Shown piece after piece: positions 42,482 to 51,350 of a stretch of 64,000 nt of DNA. Numbering within the stretch: the first letter of the stretch is position 1; each line of letters opens with the position of its first letter. This DNA is from Bacteroidales bacterium (lineage in GTDB: Bacteria; Bacteroidota; Bacteroidia; Bacteroidales; Muribaculaceae). The stretch lies in assembly GCA_900768685.1 (NCBI GenBank), contig CAAGDX010000025.1:49725-113724 (forward strand). Direction: 5' to 3'. The notes below the pieces were generated by a model, which saw only the letters and a program-made list of their open reading frames with translations, searched no databases and was not told the DNA's origin. Position numbers and translations under genes: made by a program.

Positions 42482-43791
42482 GTCAACCGGTTGTAAATGT
42501 TGGTATTATGTCTGTGGAAGAACTGAAATTCAGTTTTTTCGGAGACTATACCGTGTGCGATAGAAAAGTGACGGCAGACCAGACCGCCCGTGCTGTTGAC
42601 GGCAAGGTGGAATGGGATGGAAAGCTCTATGATGAGGTGATTTTTGCACCTGTATCGGCTGAAAATCACTTTACTCTGAAAGACGTTACCATAGGCGTGA
42701 ACTTTCACTGGGAACGCCGTGAAGACCAGCAGTTTGCAGGCTCATTACGTCTGATAAACGAGCATGGCAAGGTCACTGCCGTGAACGTGATAGGCGTGGA
42801 AGACTATCTCCTGAGTGTGATTTCTTCCGAAATGAGTGCTACGGCATCGCTGGAACTCCTTAAGGCTCACGCCGTTATCTCTCGCAGTTGGCTTCTTGCA
42901 CAAATAGAGAAGAATAAAAACATCGTGGATTCCGGCGAGAAATACTGTGCTTGCACGGAAACAGACGGTGAACTTATCCGCTGGTTTGACCGAGAAGACC
43001 ACGTAAACTTTGACGTATGTGCCGACGACCACTGCCAACGTTATCAGGGCATTACACGCCAGACCACAGAACGTGTGGCTGAGGCTATCAAAGCAACATG
43101 GGGCGAAGTGCTATACAGCGATGGAAAACTCTGTGACGCGCGTTTCTCAAAGAGTTGTGGCGGCGTTTATGAAGAGTTTGAAAACTGTTGGGAGCCTGTT
43201 CACCATTCATACCTTGTGGCACGCCGCGACTCAGAGAATGAAATGGATTTCCCGGATTTGCGTGTGGAAGAAAATGCACGCGAGTGGATTCTCTCTCGTC
43301 CTGATGCTTTCTGCGGCACAACGGACAAAGAAATTCTTTCACAGGTACTCAACAATTACGACCAGGAAACAACAGACTTCTACCGCTGGAAAGTGGAATA
43401 CACTCAAGACGAGATTTCCGAACTCGTTCAGCGTCGTTCCGGCACTGATTACGGCAAAATTATAGACCTTATTCCGGTGGAACGCGGTACTTCCGGACGT
43501 CTTTTCCGACTGAAAATAGTGGGTACAAAACTTACTAAGATTATAGGAAAAGAACTTGAAATCCGCCGTACACTATCTCCGAGTCACCTTTACAGCAGTG
43601 CTTTCATTGTGGAAAAAGGTGAGCCGAATGCGGAAGGACTTCCTGAAACTTTCACCCTCCGCGGTGCAGGTTGGGGTCACGGTGTAGGACTTTGCCAGAT
43701 TGGTGCAGCCGTAATGGGTAGCAAAGGCTACAATTATCGCCAAATATTATTACATTATTTTATAGGTGCTGAAATACGCCCGCTTTACTAA
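42478..43791 (+). CDS. SpoIID/LytB domain protein
   Basis: A 437-residue protein starting MSQPVVNVGIM at an ATGA overlap with DUF4922; a longer frame upstream is not used. The SpoIID domain shows NVIGVEDYLLSVISSEMSATASLELLKAHAVISRSWLL with the catalytic Glu in SSEMS, KSCGGVYEEFENCW and the C-terminal GAGWGHGVGLCQIGAAVMG. SpoIID is a lytic transglycosylase that cuts glycan strands stripped of stem peptides. The N-terminal 100 residues carry an SpoIID-associated beta domain. No signal peptide is visible, unlike the Bacillus protein, so location is unclear and a cytosolic role on imported denuded glycan should be considered. Confidence 0.88.
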   Translation: MSQPVVNVGIMSVEELKFSFFGDYTVCDRKVTADQTARAVDGKVEWDGKLYDEVIFAPVSAENHFTLKDVTIGVNFHWERREDQQFAGSLRLINEHGKVTAVNVIGVEDYLLSVISSEMSATASLELLKAHAVISRSWLLAQIEKNKNIVDSGEKYCACTETDGELIRWFDREDHVNFDVCADDHCQRYQGITRQTTERVAEAIKATWGEVLYSDGKLCDARFSKSCGGVYEEFENCWEPVHHSYLVARRDSENEMDFPDLRVEENAREWILSRPDAFCGTTDKEILSQVLNNYDQETTDFYRWKVEYTQDEISELVQRRSGTDYGKIIDLIPVERGTSGRLFRLKIVGTKLTKIIGKELEIRRTLSPSHLYSSAFIVEKGEPNAEGLPETFTLRGAGWGHGVGLCQIGAAVMGSKGYNYRQILLHYFIGAEIRPLY

Positions 43792-43811
43792 AAAAGACTA
43801 TTTTTACAAAA

Positions 43812-45170
43812 ATGAATACAGAGAAAAAACGTTCACCATGGTCATGGATTCCCACGCTGTATTTTGCACAGGGTATTCCATTCATATTTATCAATATGGT
43901 GACAATGGTGCTTTTCACCCAGTTGGGAATGTCTGAAACAGACGCAACGCTTTACACCGGTTGGCTTTACCTTCCATGGGTAATAAAACCATTCTGGGGA
44001 CCGATAGTGGATATTATTCGCACTAAACGCTGGTGGACAGTGGCTATGCAGATTTGTGTGGCAGTAGGACTTGCAGCAATAGCATTCACACTTCCATTGC
44101 CAAATAAGGAAGAGATAGCGGCAGGTGTGCCGGTAAGTGCATTTATGGTGTGCTTGTTCTTCTATTTTATCACAGCCTTCTGCTCCGCTACACATGATAT
44201 TGCATCAGACGGTTTCTATATGATAGCCCTTGATACGAGCGAGCAGAGTATGTTCGTAGGAATCCGTTCCACATTCTATCGTTGTGCAAACGTTTTCGGT
44301 CAGGGCGGTCTTGTGATGATAGCAGGTTTCCTTGAAGCAAAAACAGGCAATGTGGCAACAGCATGGCAATACACCGTAATCGGTTGTGCAGTGTTCTTTG
44401 GAGTAGTATCATTGTGGCATGCATTCATTTTGCCTGCACCTGCATCAGACAAAGCAGTAGGCGGAGGCGATGTTGCAAAGAAAAGTGTTATGGATATATT
44501 GAAAGAGTTTACAGGTTCTTTCGTTACATTCTTCCAGAAAAAACACGTTGTGCTTGCACTCTTGTTTATGCTCCTTTATCGTTTGCCGGAAGCACAAGTC
44601 GTAAAACTTTGTCAGCCGTTTCTCCTTGCTTCTCGTGATGCAGGAGGTCTTGGAATGACACAGACAGAAGTAGGTTTCGCATACGGAACGCTTGCAATCA
44701 TCGGTCTTACAATAGGTGGTATTATCGGTGGTATTTGTGCATCAAACGGCGGACTTAAAAAATGGATTTGGCCAATGGCACTTGCAACATCATTGAACTG
44801 TGTGGCATACATCATACTGTCTAATGTTCAGCCGGACTATTCAGAATTTTCAGGTAAAATAATCACTTTCTGTGCTATCATTCTCGAACAGTTTGCCTAC
44901 GGTTTCGGTTTCACTGCATTTATGCTCTTTATGATGTATTTTGCAGACGGACCATACAAAACATCACACTATGCAATCTGCACAGCCTTCATGGCACTCG
45001 GTATGATGCTTCCGGGTATGGCTGCCGGTTACATTAAAGAAACCATCCTTGACAATTCATACATCAATTTCTTCTGGTGGGTTCTTGCTTGTAACCTTGC
45101 CACATGGACTGTTACATTCCTTGTACGCCGCCATATCGACCCTGCTTACGGTGCTAAGAAAAAAGAATAA
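43812..45170 (+). CDS. MFS transporter, AmpG-like muropeptide permease
   Basis: A 452-residue inner-membrane protein with about 12 hydrophobic helices. The opening WIPTLYFAQGIPFIFINMVTMVLF and GWLYLPWVIKPFWGPIVDI resemble AmpG, where Y-F-x-Q-G-x-P and the K-x-x-W-x-P-x-[VI]D motif are typical. FCSATHDIASDGFYMIAL follows, also AmpG-like. AmpG imports GlcNAc-anhydro-MurNAc peptides for recycling. It sits between the SpoIID and NamZ genes, which supports import of wall fragments; the exact ligand is inferred. Confidence 0.85.
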   Translation: MNTEKKRSPWSWIPTLYFAQGIPFIFINMVTMVLFTQLGMSETDATLYTGWLYLPWVIKPFWGPIVDIIRTKRWWTVAMQICVAVGLAAIAFTLPLPNKEEIAAGVPVSAFMVCLFFYFITAFCSATHDIASDGFYMIALDTSEQSMFVGIRSTFYRCANVFGQGGLVMIAGFLEAKTGNVATAWQYTVIGCAVFFGVVSLWHAFILPAPASDKAVGGGDVAKKSVMDILKEFTGSFVTFFQKKHVVLALLFMLLYRLPEAQVVKLCQPFLLASRDAGGLGMTQTEVGFAYGTLAIIGLTIGGIIGGICASNGGLKKWIWPMALATSLNCVAYIILSNVQPDYSEFSGKIITFCAIILEQFAYGFGFTAFMLFMMYFADGPYKTSHYAICTAFMALGMMLPGMAAGYIKETILDNSYINFFWWVLACNLATWTVTFLVRRHIDPAYGAKKKE

Positions 45171-45187
45171 ATTAAGAAGATAAAACC

Positions 45188-46453
45188 ATGATTAAAAAAA
45201 TATTTTTTGCCACACTTATAGCATTTGCCACTGCAAGTTGCTGCGACGTGAAAGTGGAAGCGGCATCTTCTTCCGCTCCGGCTGTAAAACCGGGTATTGA
45301 AGTGCTTCGCGACGGCGGCTTTGAGCAACTAAAGGGCAAACGTGTGGGACTTATAACAAACCCGAGTGGTGTGGATAATAACCTTAAATCCACTATTGAC
45401 ATTCTTCACGAAGCGGAAGGAGTGACACTTACTGCACTTTATGCGCCGGAACACGGTGTACGTGGTGACGTTCATGCAGGCGACCATGTAGATAACATGG
45501 TGGATCCTGCAACAGGTGTTACAGTCTATTCGATATATGGCAAAAACCGCAAACCAAGTGCGGAAATGCTCAAGGACGTAGATGTGCTTGTATATGACAT
45601 TCAGGACATCGGTTGCCGTTCATTCACATTTATTTCCACTATGGGACTTGCTATGGACGCTTGTGCGGAACTCGGCAAAGAGTTCATGGTGCTGGACCGT
45701 CCTAATCCCGTTGGCGGAAATAAGGTGGAAGGTAACATTGTGGAAGATTCCTGCTTCTCATTCGTGAGCCAGTTCCCGATTCCTTACCTTTACGGTCTTA
45801 CTCCGGGCGAACTTGCACAGTACCTGAACGAAGAAGGACTCCTGGAAAGCGGAAAGAAAGTGAATCTGACGGTTATCCCTATGGAAGGCTGGACACGAGA
45901 TATGAAATTCTCTGAAACAGGTATGCCTTGGGTGCTCCCGTCACCGCATATCCCTACGCCTGACTATGCAATCTATTACCCAATAAGCGGAATTGTGGGC
46001 GAACTGTACTGCATCTCCATAGGTGTGGGTTACACTATGCCGTTTAAGCTTTTCTGTGCGGAATGGATAGACGCAAACGACTTCTGCAAGGCTATGCAGG
46101 ACCTCAAATTGCCGGGTATGAACTTCCGTCCTATCCACATTAAGCCGTTCTATTCCACAGGTAAAGGCACAAACATCCAGGGTGTGGAAGTTTATGTGAC
46201 AGACAAGGAAAAAGCTCCGCTCTCGCTCACAAACTTCTATGCAATGCAGGAACTTGCAAAACTTTACCCGGATTCACTCCTCTTTGACCTCGGCGACAAG
46301 AGCCGCTATTCAATGTTTGACAAAGTGGTGGGAAGCAAGGAAATTCGCAAACGTTTCTGCGAAAACTATCGCGTTGCGGATATTGAAGAATACTGGAACA
46401 AAGACGTACAGTGGTTTACGGAGAAAAAAGCCAAATATCACTTGTATAAATAA
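45188..46453 (+). CDS. namZ: Exo-beta-N-acetylmuramidase NamZ (DUF1343)
   Basis: A 421-residue enzyme that releases MurNAc from the non-reducing end of wall glycan; the family was defined in Bacillus subtilis and Tannerella forsythia. The N-terminus MIKKIFFATLIAFATASCC looks like a lipoprotein signal with Cys at 18 or 19. Family motifs are GKRVGLITNPSGVD, LYAPEHGVRGDVHAGDHVDN (Glu of PEHG is the proposed catalytic residue), YDIQDIGCRSFTF, MLDRPNPVGG-like LDRPNPVGG and GYTMPFKLF. The product MurNAc fits the following transporter (MurT-like), kinase and etherase genes exactly. Confidence 0.93.
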   Translation: MIKKIFFATLIAFATASCCDVKVEAASSSAPAVKPGIEVLRDGGFEQLKGKRVGLITNPSGVDNNLKSTIDILHEAEGVTLTALYAPEHGVRGDVHAGDHVDNMVDPATGVTVYSIYGKNRKPSAEMLKDVDVLVYDIQDIGCRSFTFISTMGLAMDACAELGKEFMVLDRPNPVGGNKVEGNIVEDSCFSFVSQFPIPYLYGLTPGELAQYLNEEGLLESGKKVNLTVIPMEGWTRDMKFSETGMPWVLPSPHIPTPDYAIYYPISGIVGELYCISIGVGYTMPFKLFCAEWIDANDFCKAMQDLKLPGMNFRPIHIKPFYSTGKGTNIQGVEVYVTDKEKAPLSLTNFYAMQELAKLYPDSLLFDLGDKSRYSMFDKVVGSKEIRKRFCENYRVADIEEYWNKDVQWFTEKKAKYHLYK

Positions 46454-46487
46454 CATTAGAACTTAGATTTTTATATCACAAACCCAA

Positions 46488-49280
46488 ATGAAACCCGAAT
46501 ATCAAGAATTTGTCAATCAGATAAAGACGTTTCTGCCCGCAGACAGAATATACACTGACGAGTTGCGACGCCTTGCATGGGGTGCGGATGCCGGATTTTA
46601 TCATCTGACGCCTCAAGTGGTGGTGCGTGCAGCATCAGAAACGGAAGTATCACGCCTTCTGGCAATAGCATCGGCTATGAAACTGCCGGTGACATTTCGT
46701 GCAGCCGGAACAAGCCTTTCCGGACAGGCTATAAGTGACTCAATCTTGATAGTGGCGGGCAAACATTGGGAAAAATACTCCATTTCACAGGACTACTCCA
46801 CCATTACGCTCCAGCCGGGAATTATAGGTGCACGAGTGAATGAAATTCTTGCACCTTTCGGACGTATGTTTGCTCCGGACCCTGCTTCCAAAAAGAGTGC
46901 AATGGTGGGCGGTATTGTGATAAACAATGCATCCGGAATGAACTGCGGCACGCATGCAAACTCCGACAAGGTGATGCGTTCCGTGCGTATTGTTCTTGCA
47001 GACGGCACCGTGCTGGACACTGCCGACGAAGAATCGCAGAAAAACTTTGCCGCACGTCACCCGGAAATTATTAAAGGTATTGAAGAACTGCGTGACGAGA
47101 TTATGTCTGATGAGGAACTCGTGAAACGCATCAAATACAAATATTCCATAAAAAACGTGACAGGACTTAATATCTTGCCGTTTGTGGAATTTACGAATCC
47201 TTTTGAGATTATTGCACACTGCATGGTGGGCAGTGAAGGCACGCTCGCATTTATGAGTGAAGTGACAGTAAACACGTCACACCTCCACAAGTTCTCCGCA
47301 AGTGCCATGCTCTATTTTGATGATGTACGCACAGCTTGCGAGGCTGTGATTGCAATGAAGAAAGGACCCGTTTTCAGTGCCGAGTTGCTGGACAAAAAGT
47401 CGCTTGAATCCGTAAACGATACCACGGGCACAGGACTTACGGCAATCCTCACTGAAACAAAGGCGGACACAAAGGAAGAACTGCAAGCAAATATAGACGC
47501 AATACTTGAAATCCTCAAGCCATTCAAACTTTATGTCCCTGCCAAATTTACGGACGACCCTGCCATTTATTCCGAATACTGGCAGAAACGCTCCGGCATT
47601 TTCCCGTCCGTAGGCGGTACTCGTCCGCTTGGCACTACGGTGCTTATTGAGGATATCGCATTCCATATCAATGACTTGCCTGACGCAACTATTGATATGA
47701 TGAACCTCCTTACGGAGCATGGCTATGACGATTCTTGCATCTATGGTCACGTGCTGGAAGGCAACTATCACTTTATTATTTCTCAGAGATTTGACTCTGA
47801 AAAAGAAGTGAAACGCTATCAAAACCTTATGGAAGCCGTGGAAAAACTTGTAGTGGATAAATACGACGGTTCTCTGAAAGCGGAACACGGCACGGGACGC
47901 AATATGGCTCCATTCGTGAAAAAAGAGTGGGGTGAAAAGGCATGGAGCATTATGCACCGCCTCAAAAATCTTTTTGACCCGCAAGGACTGCTGAACCCGG
48001 GTGTGATTTTCAATGATGACCCTGAATGTTACATCAAGAACTTCAAGGCAATGCCGGTCACAAACCGCTGGGTGAACAAATGTATAGAATGTGGTTTCTG
48101 CGAGGTGAACTGCGTGACTTGCGGCTTCTCACTCTCCGCACGACAGAGAATTGTGCTTCAGCGAGAAATAGAGCGTCTGCGTCTTACGGGCGAAAACAAT
48201 GCTCTGAGAGAGTCACTGATAGAGCAATTCAAAAAACTCGGCACTGATACTTGTGCCGGTGACGGACTTTGCAGCACATCTTGCCCTATGGGAATAAATA
48301 CGGGCGAAATGATACACGATTTGCGTGCGGAACTTTTGCCACAAGGCAGTTTCGGCTACAAAACGGGTAATTTTGCGGCAAACCACCTTGGAGGAATAAG
48401 TTCAATGCTCCGTCCGATACTTTCCACTGCAAATGGCGTGAGAAAAATCATCGGTTGCCGCACAGTTGATAAAATCGGTGGTGTGATGAGCAAAATAGGT
48501 ATGCCGCTATGGTCTTCCGCACTTCCCTCTGCCCACTATCAGAGTTCCGAGCCAAGCCAGCCGACTGTAGGCTTGACAAAGAAACTCGTCTATTTCCCGA
48601 GTTGTATAAACCGCACTATGGGTGCTTCTCAGGAAAACGGCAAAATGACGGCAGACTTGATAGATACATTCATAAAACTCTGCAACAGAGCCGGCTATGA
48701 GGTGATTATTCCTAAAAACCGTGACGGACTGTGCTGCGGTATGATTTGGGAAAGTAAAGGTATGCCGGACATTGCGGACCGCAAAACGGCAGAACTTGAA
48801 GCAGCACTGAAAGCGGCATCAAATGATGGTGAAATCCCCGTTGTTTGCGACCAAAGCCCGTGTTTGCACCGTATGCGTAACCATATCAAGGATTTGAAAC
48901 TTTACGAGCCGTCGGAATTTATTGCGGATTTCTTGGCTCCGAACCTCACTTTCAGAAAGATAGACAAAACCGTGGCAATCCATGTGACTTGCTCTTCAAG
49001 GCTTATGGGTGTAGGACCGAAACTTATCGACGTGGCAAGAAAATGCGTCACAAAAGTGGTTGTCCCGGCAGAAATAGGCTGCTGTGGCTTTGCCGGTGAC
49101 AAAGGTTTCACCATGCCTGCACTGAACAAATACGCACTCCGCAAACTGCGTCCGCAGATAGAGGCAAATGCAGTGACGGAAGGCTATTCAAACAGCCGCA
49201 CCTGTGAGGTGGGACTGAGCATAAATGCCGGAGTGCCGTATAAATCAATAGTATATTTAGTAGAAGAAGCAACTCGATAA
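46488..49280 (+). CDS. FAD-linked oxidase fused to Fe-S/CCG domains, probable D-lactate dehydrogenase
   Basis: A 930-residue fusion of a GlcD-like flavoprotein and a GlcF-like iron-sulfur protein. FAD_binding_4 covers about residues 40-215 (PVTFRAAGTSLSGQAISD, MVGGIVINNASGMNCG). The FAD-oxidase C-terminal domain runs to about 525 (GHVLEGNYHFII, KAEHGTGRNMAPF). Two 4Fe-4S sites follow (CIECGFCEVNCVTCG, CAGDGLCSTSCPMG), then two CCG domains (GLCCGMIWESKG, IGCCGFAGDKGF). Bacterial proteins of this layout oxidise D-lactate or 2-hydroxyglutarate and pass electrons to quinone. In an operon with MurQ, which frees D-lactate from MurNAc-6-phosphate, D-lactate is the likely substrate. That is inference from context. 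Confidence 0.87.
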   Translation: MKPEYQEFVNQIKTFLPADRIYTDELRRLAWGADAGFYHLTPQVVVRAASETEVSRLLAIASAMKLPVTFRAAGTSLSGQAISDSILIVAGKHWEKYSISQDYSTITLQPGIIGARVNEILAPFGRMFAPDPASKKSAMVGGIVINNASGMNCGTHANSDKVMRSVRIVLADGTVLDTADEESQKNFAARHPEIIKGIEELRDEIMSDEELVKRIKYKYSIKNVTGLNILPFVEFTNPFEIIAHCMVGSEGTLAFMSEVTVNTSHLHKFSASAMLYFDDVRTACEAVIAMKKGPVFSAELLDKKSLESVNDTTGTGLTAILTETKADTKEELQANIDAILEILKPFKLYVPAKFTDDPAIYSEYWQKRSGIFPSVGGTRPLGTTVLIEDIAFHINDLPDATIDMMNLLTEHGYDDSCIYGHVLEGNYHFIISQRFDSEKEVKRYQNLMEAVEKLVVDKYDGSLKAEHGTGRNMAPFVKKEWGEKAWSIMHRLKNLFDPQGLLNPGVIFNDDPECYIKNFKAMPVTNRWVNKCIECGFCEVNCVTCGFSLSARQRIVLQREIERLRLTGENNALRESLIEQFKKLGTDTCAGDGLCSTSCPMGINTGEMIHDLRAELLPQGSFGYKTGNFAANHLGGISSMLRPILSTANGVRKIIGCRTVDKIGGVMSKIGMPLWSSALPSAHYQSSEPSQPTVGLTKKLVYFPSCINRTMGASQENGKMTADLIDTFIKLCNRAGYEVIIPKNRDGLCCGMIWESKGMPDIADRKTAELEAALKAASNDGEIPVVCDQSPCLHRMRNHIKDLKLYEPSEFIADFLAPNLTFRKIDKTVAIHVTCSSRLMGVGPKLIDVARKCVTKVVVPAEIGCCGFAGDKGFTMPALNKYALRKLRPQIEANAVTEGYSNSRTCEVGLSINAGVPYKSIVYLVEEATR

Positions 49281-49305
49281 ACCCCTTAAATCTAAATAAA
49301 TAACA

Positions 49306-50481
49306 ATGGCAACCTCCGAAAAATCAAAACGACTTCTTGCACTGGATATCCTCCGTGGTATCACCATTGCGGGAATGTTGCTTGTGAACAATCCGGGTTC
49401 GTGGAGCAATATTTATCCTCCGCTGGCACATGCCCCGTGGAACGGACTTACGCCCACAGACCTGGTATTCCCGTTCTTTATGTTTATCATGGGAGTTTCC
49501 ACATTTATCTCCATGCGAAAATTCAACTTTGAGTTTTCCGGCAGTGCATTGTGGAAAGTAATCCGTCGCACCGTGGTGATATTCCTCATAGGAATCGCTA
49601 TAGCATGGTTTGGCAGAACACTCCGCGCTATTGTGAATGGTGTGCCGTTTCCGGATTGTATAAATCATTTTGACACAATCCGCATTTTAGGCGTAATGCC
49701 GCGTTTGGCACTATGCTACTGTGCGGCAGCCATTGTGGCAATGTTTATGAAGCACAAATACATTCCGGCACTCATTGCACTGATACTTGTGGTGTATTCA
49801 GCACTGCTTATCACAGGACACGGATTTGAATTTTCTAAGGAAAATATTATCTACATTGTGGACCATAAAATCCTGGGTGAAAATCACTTATACACAGACA
49901 CCGTGAATGGTGTAAGCCTCTCTTTGGACCCAGAAGGCTTGCTCAGCACTCTGCCTGCAATAGCACATGTGCTTATAGGCTTTATGGCGGGCTTGTTGAT
50001 AATGAACACCAAGGACAATGACAAACGCATAGAAAAATTATTCATCCTCGGCACTCTCCTCACTTTTGCCGGCTTCCTAATGGACTACGGACTTCCTATC
50101 AACAAAAAAATATGGTCGCCGTCTTACGTTCTTGTGACTTGCGGACTTGCTTCCAGCCTCCTTGCCATCCTTATATGGGTGATAGACATCAAGGGTTACA
50201 AGAAATGGTGTAAATTCTTTGAGGCATTCGGCATAAATCCGTTGTTCCTCTACGTTCTGGGCGGTGTGCTGAGTATAATCATAGGTTGTATTCAGGTTCC
50301 GTGTGCGGCGGCAGAATCCGGTGTGATGTCGCTCAAAGGCTTTATTTACACACAGTGGCTCACTCCTCTGTGCTGCGATGACAAAACGCTCGCATCACTT
50401 ATTTTTGCACTGTTGTTCGTAGGACTCAACTGGTGCGTTGGTTATGTACTTTACAAGAAAAAAATATATATCAAGATATGA
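49306..50481 (+). CDS. DUF5009/NagX-like membrane protein, MurT-type MurNAc transporter candidate
   Basis: A 391-residue protein with about ten membrane helices. The N-terminus RLLALDILRGITIAGMLLVNNPGSW and HAPWNGLTPTDLVFPFFMFIMGVS match the heparan-glucosaminide acetyltransferase-like (HGSNAT/NagX) family, with the H-x-x-W-x-G-x-x-x-x-D segment. In Tannerella forsythia a protein of this family in the murTKQ cluster was reported to transport MurNAc. Here it directly precedes and overlaps the kinase gene by 4 bases, and murQ follows. Whether it moves MurNAc or acetylates an amino sugar across the membrane is not visible from the sequence. Confidence 0.83.
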   Translation: MATSEKSKRLLALDILRGITIAGMLLVNNPGSWSNIYPPLAHAPWNGLTPTDLVFPFFMFIMGVSTFISMRKFNFEFSGSALWKVIRRTVVIFLIGIAIAWFGRTLRAIVNGVPFPDCINHFDTIRILGVMPRLALCYCAAAIVAMFMKHKYIPALIALILVVYSALLITGHGFEFSKENIIYIVDHKILGENHLYTDTVNGVSLSLDPEGLLSTLPAIAHVLIGFMAGLLIMNTKDNDKRIEKLFILGTLLTFAGFLMDYGLPINKKIWSPSYVLVTCGLASSLLAILIWVIDIKGYKKWCKFFEAFGINPLFLYVLGGVLSIIIGCIQVPCAAAESGVMSLKGFIYTQWLTPLCCDDKTLASLIFALLFVGLNWCVGYVLYKKKIYIKI

Positions 50482-51314
50482 AATTAATAGCAGATTGTGG
50501 TAGCACAAAAATAGATTGGTGTGTTATCGAAAACGGAAAAGTGGTGAAACAGATTTTCACCTGTGGTATGAATGCCATTATGCTCACTGAAGAGGAAATG
50601 GCAGAGAGAATAAAAAATGAACTTCGCAGCGAGGTGGAAGGCTATCAGATAGATGAAGTCTATTTCTACGGTGCAGGTTGTATTTCCGACGAAGTATGCG
50701 GAAACGTACGCCGTGCCATAGCACAAAGCATTCCTGCCGGTGTGATTGAAGTGCATACGGATTTGCTTGCAGCGGCACGTGCCCTCTGCGGACGTGAACC
50801 GGGCATTGCATGTATTCTTGGCACAGGTTCTAATTCTTGCTACTACGATGGTGAAAAAATAGTGGATAACGTTTCTCCTCTGGGATATATCCTGGGTGAC
50901 GAAGGTAGTGGTGCCGTACTTGGCAAACTCCTTGTGGGCGACGTGCTTAAAAAGCAGTTGCCGGAAGAACTCTGTGAGAAATTCCTCAAACAGTATGAGT
51001 TGGATCGCCTCACTATTATCCAAAAAGTTTATAAACAGCCGGGTGCAAACCGTTTCCTTGCATCCGTTACTCCGTTCCTCATTCAGAATATTGAGGAACC
51101 TGCAGTTCACCGTCTTGTACTCAATTCTTTCAAGTCGTTTTTTGTTCGCAACATCGCAAACTACGACAATTACAAGACTCTGCCTGTAAACTTCATCGGT
51201 TCTATCGCACATTATTATCAAGACGTGCTCCGTGAAGCAGCAACAGCAGTTGACTGCCATATCGGCACTATCATCAAGAGCCCGATGGAAGGACTTATTG
51301 CATTCCACAGTTAA
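50478..51314 (+). CDS. murK: BadF/BadG-family amino-sugar kinase, MurK-like
   Basis: A 278-residue ASKHA-fold kinase. The first phosphate loop is LIADCGSTKIDWCVIE at the N-terminus; the second is CILGTGSNSCYYDGEKI around residue 112, followed by GYILGDEGSGAVLGKLLVGD, typical of bacterial N-acetylglucosamine kinases. In Tannerella forsythia the homologue beside murQ phosphorylates MurNAc at C6. The ATG at 50478 overlaps the preceding stop codon; a longer frame inside the membrane protein gene is not used. Its product MurNAc-6-phosphate would be the substrate of MurQ encoded next. Activity on GlcNAc as well is likely from the family. Confidence 0.88.
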   Translation: MKLIADCGSTKIDWCVIENGKVVKQIFTCGMNAIMLTEEEMAERIKNELRSEVEGYQIDEVYFYGAGCISDEVCGNVRRAIAQSIPAGVIEVHTDLLAAARALCGREPGIACILGTGSNSCYYDGEKIVDNVSPLGYILGDEGSGAVLGKLLVGDVLKKQLPEELCEKFLKQYELDRLTIIQKVYKQPGANRFLASVTPFLIQNIEEPAVHRLVLNSFKSFFVRNIANYDNYKTLPVNFIGSIAHYYQDVLREAATAVDCHIGTIIKSPMEGLIAFHS

Positions 51315-51350
51315 TGAAAAAAGTTATAAATCTCTAATTAATAATACGCT

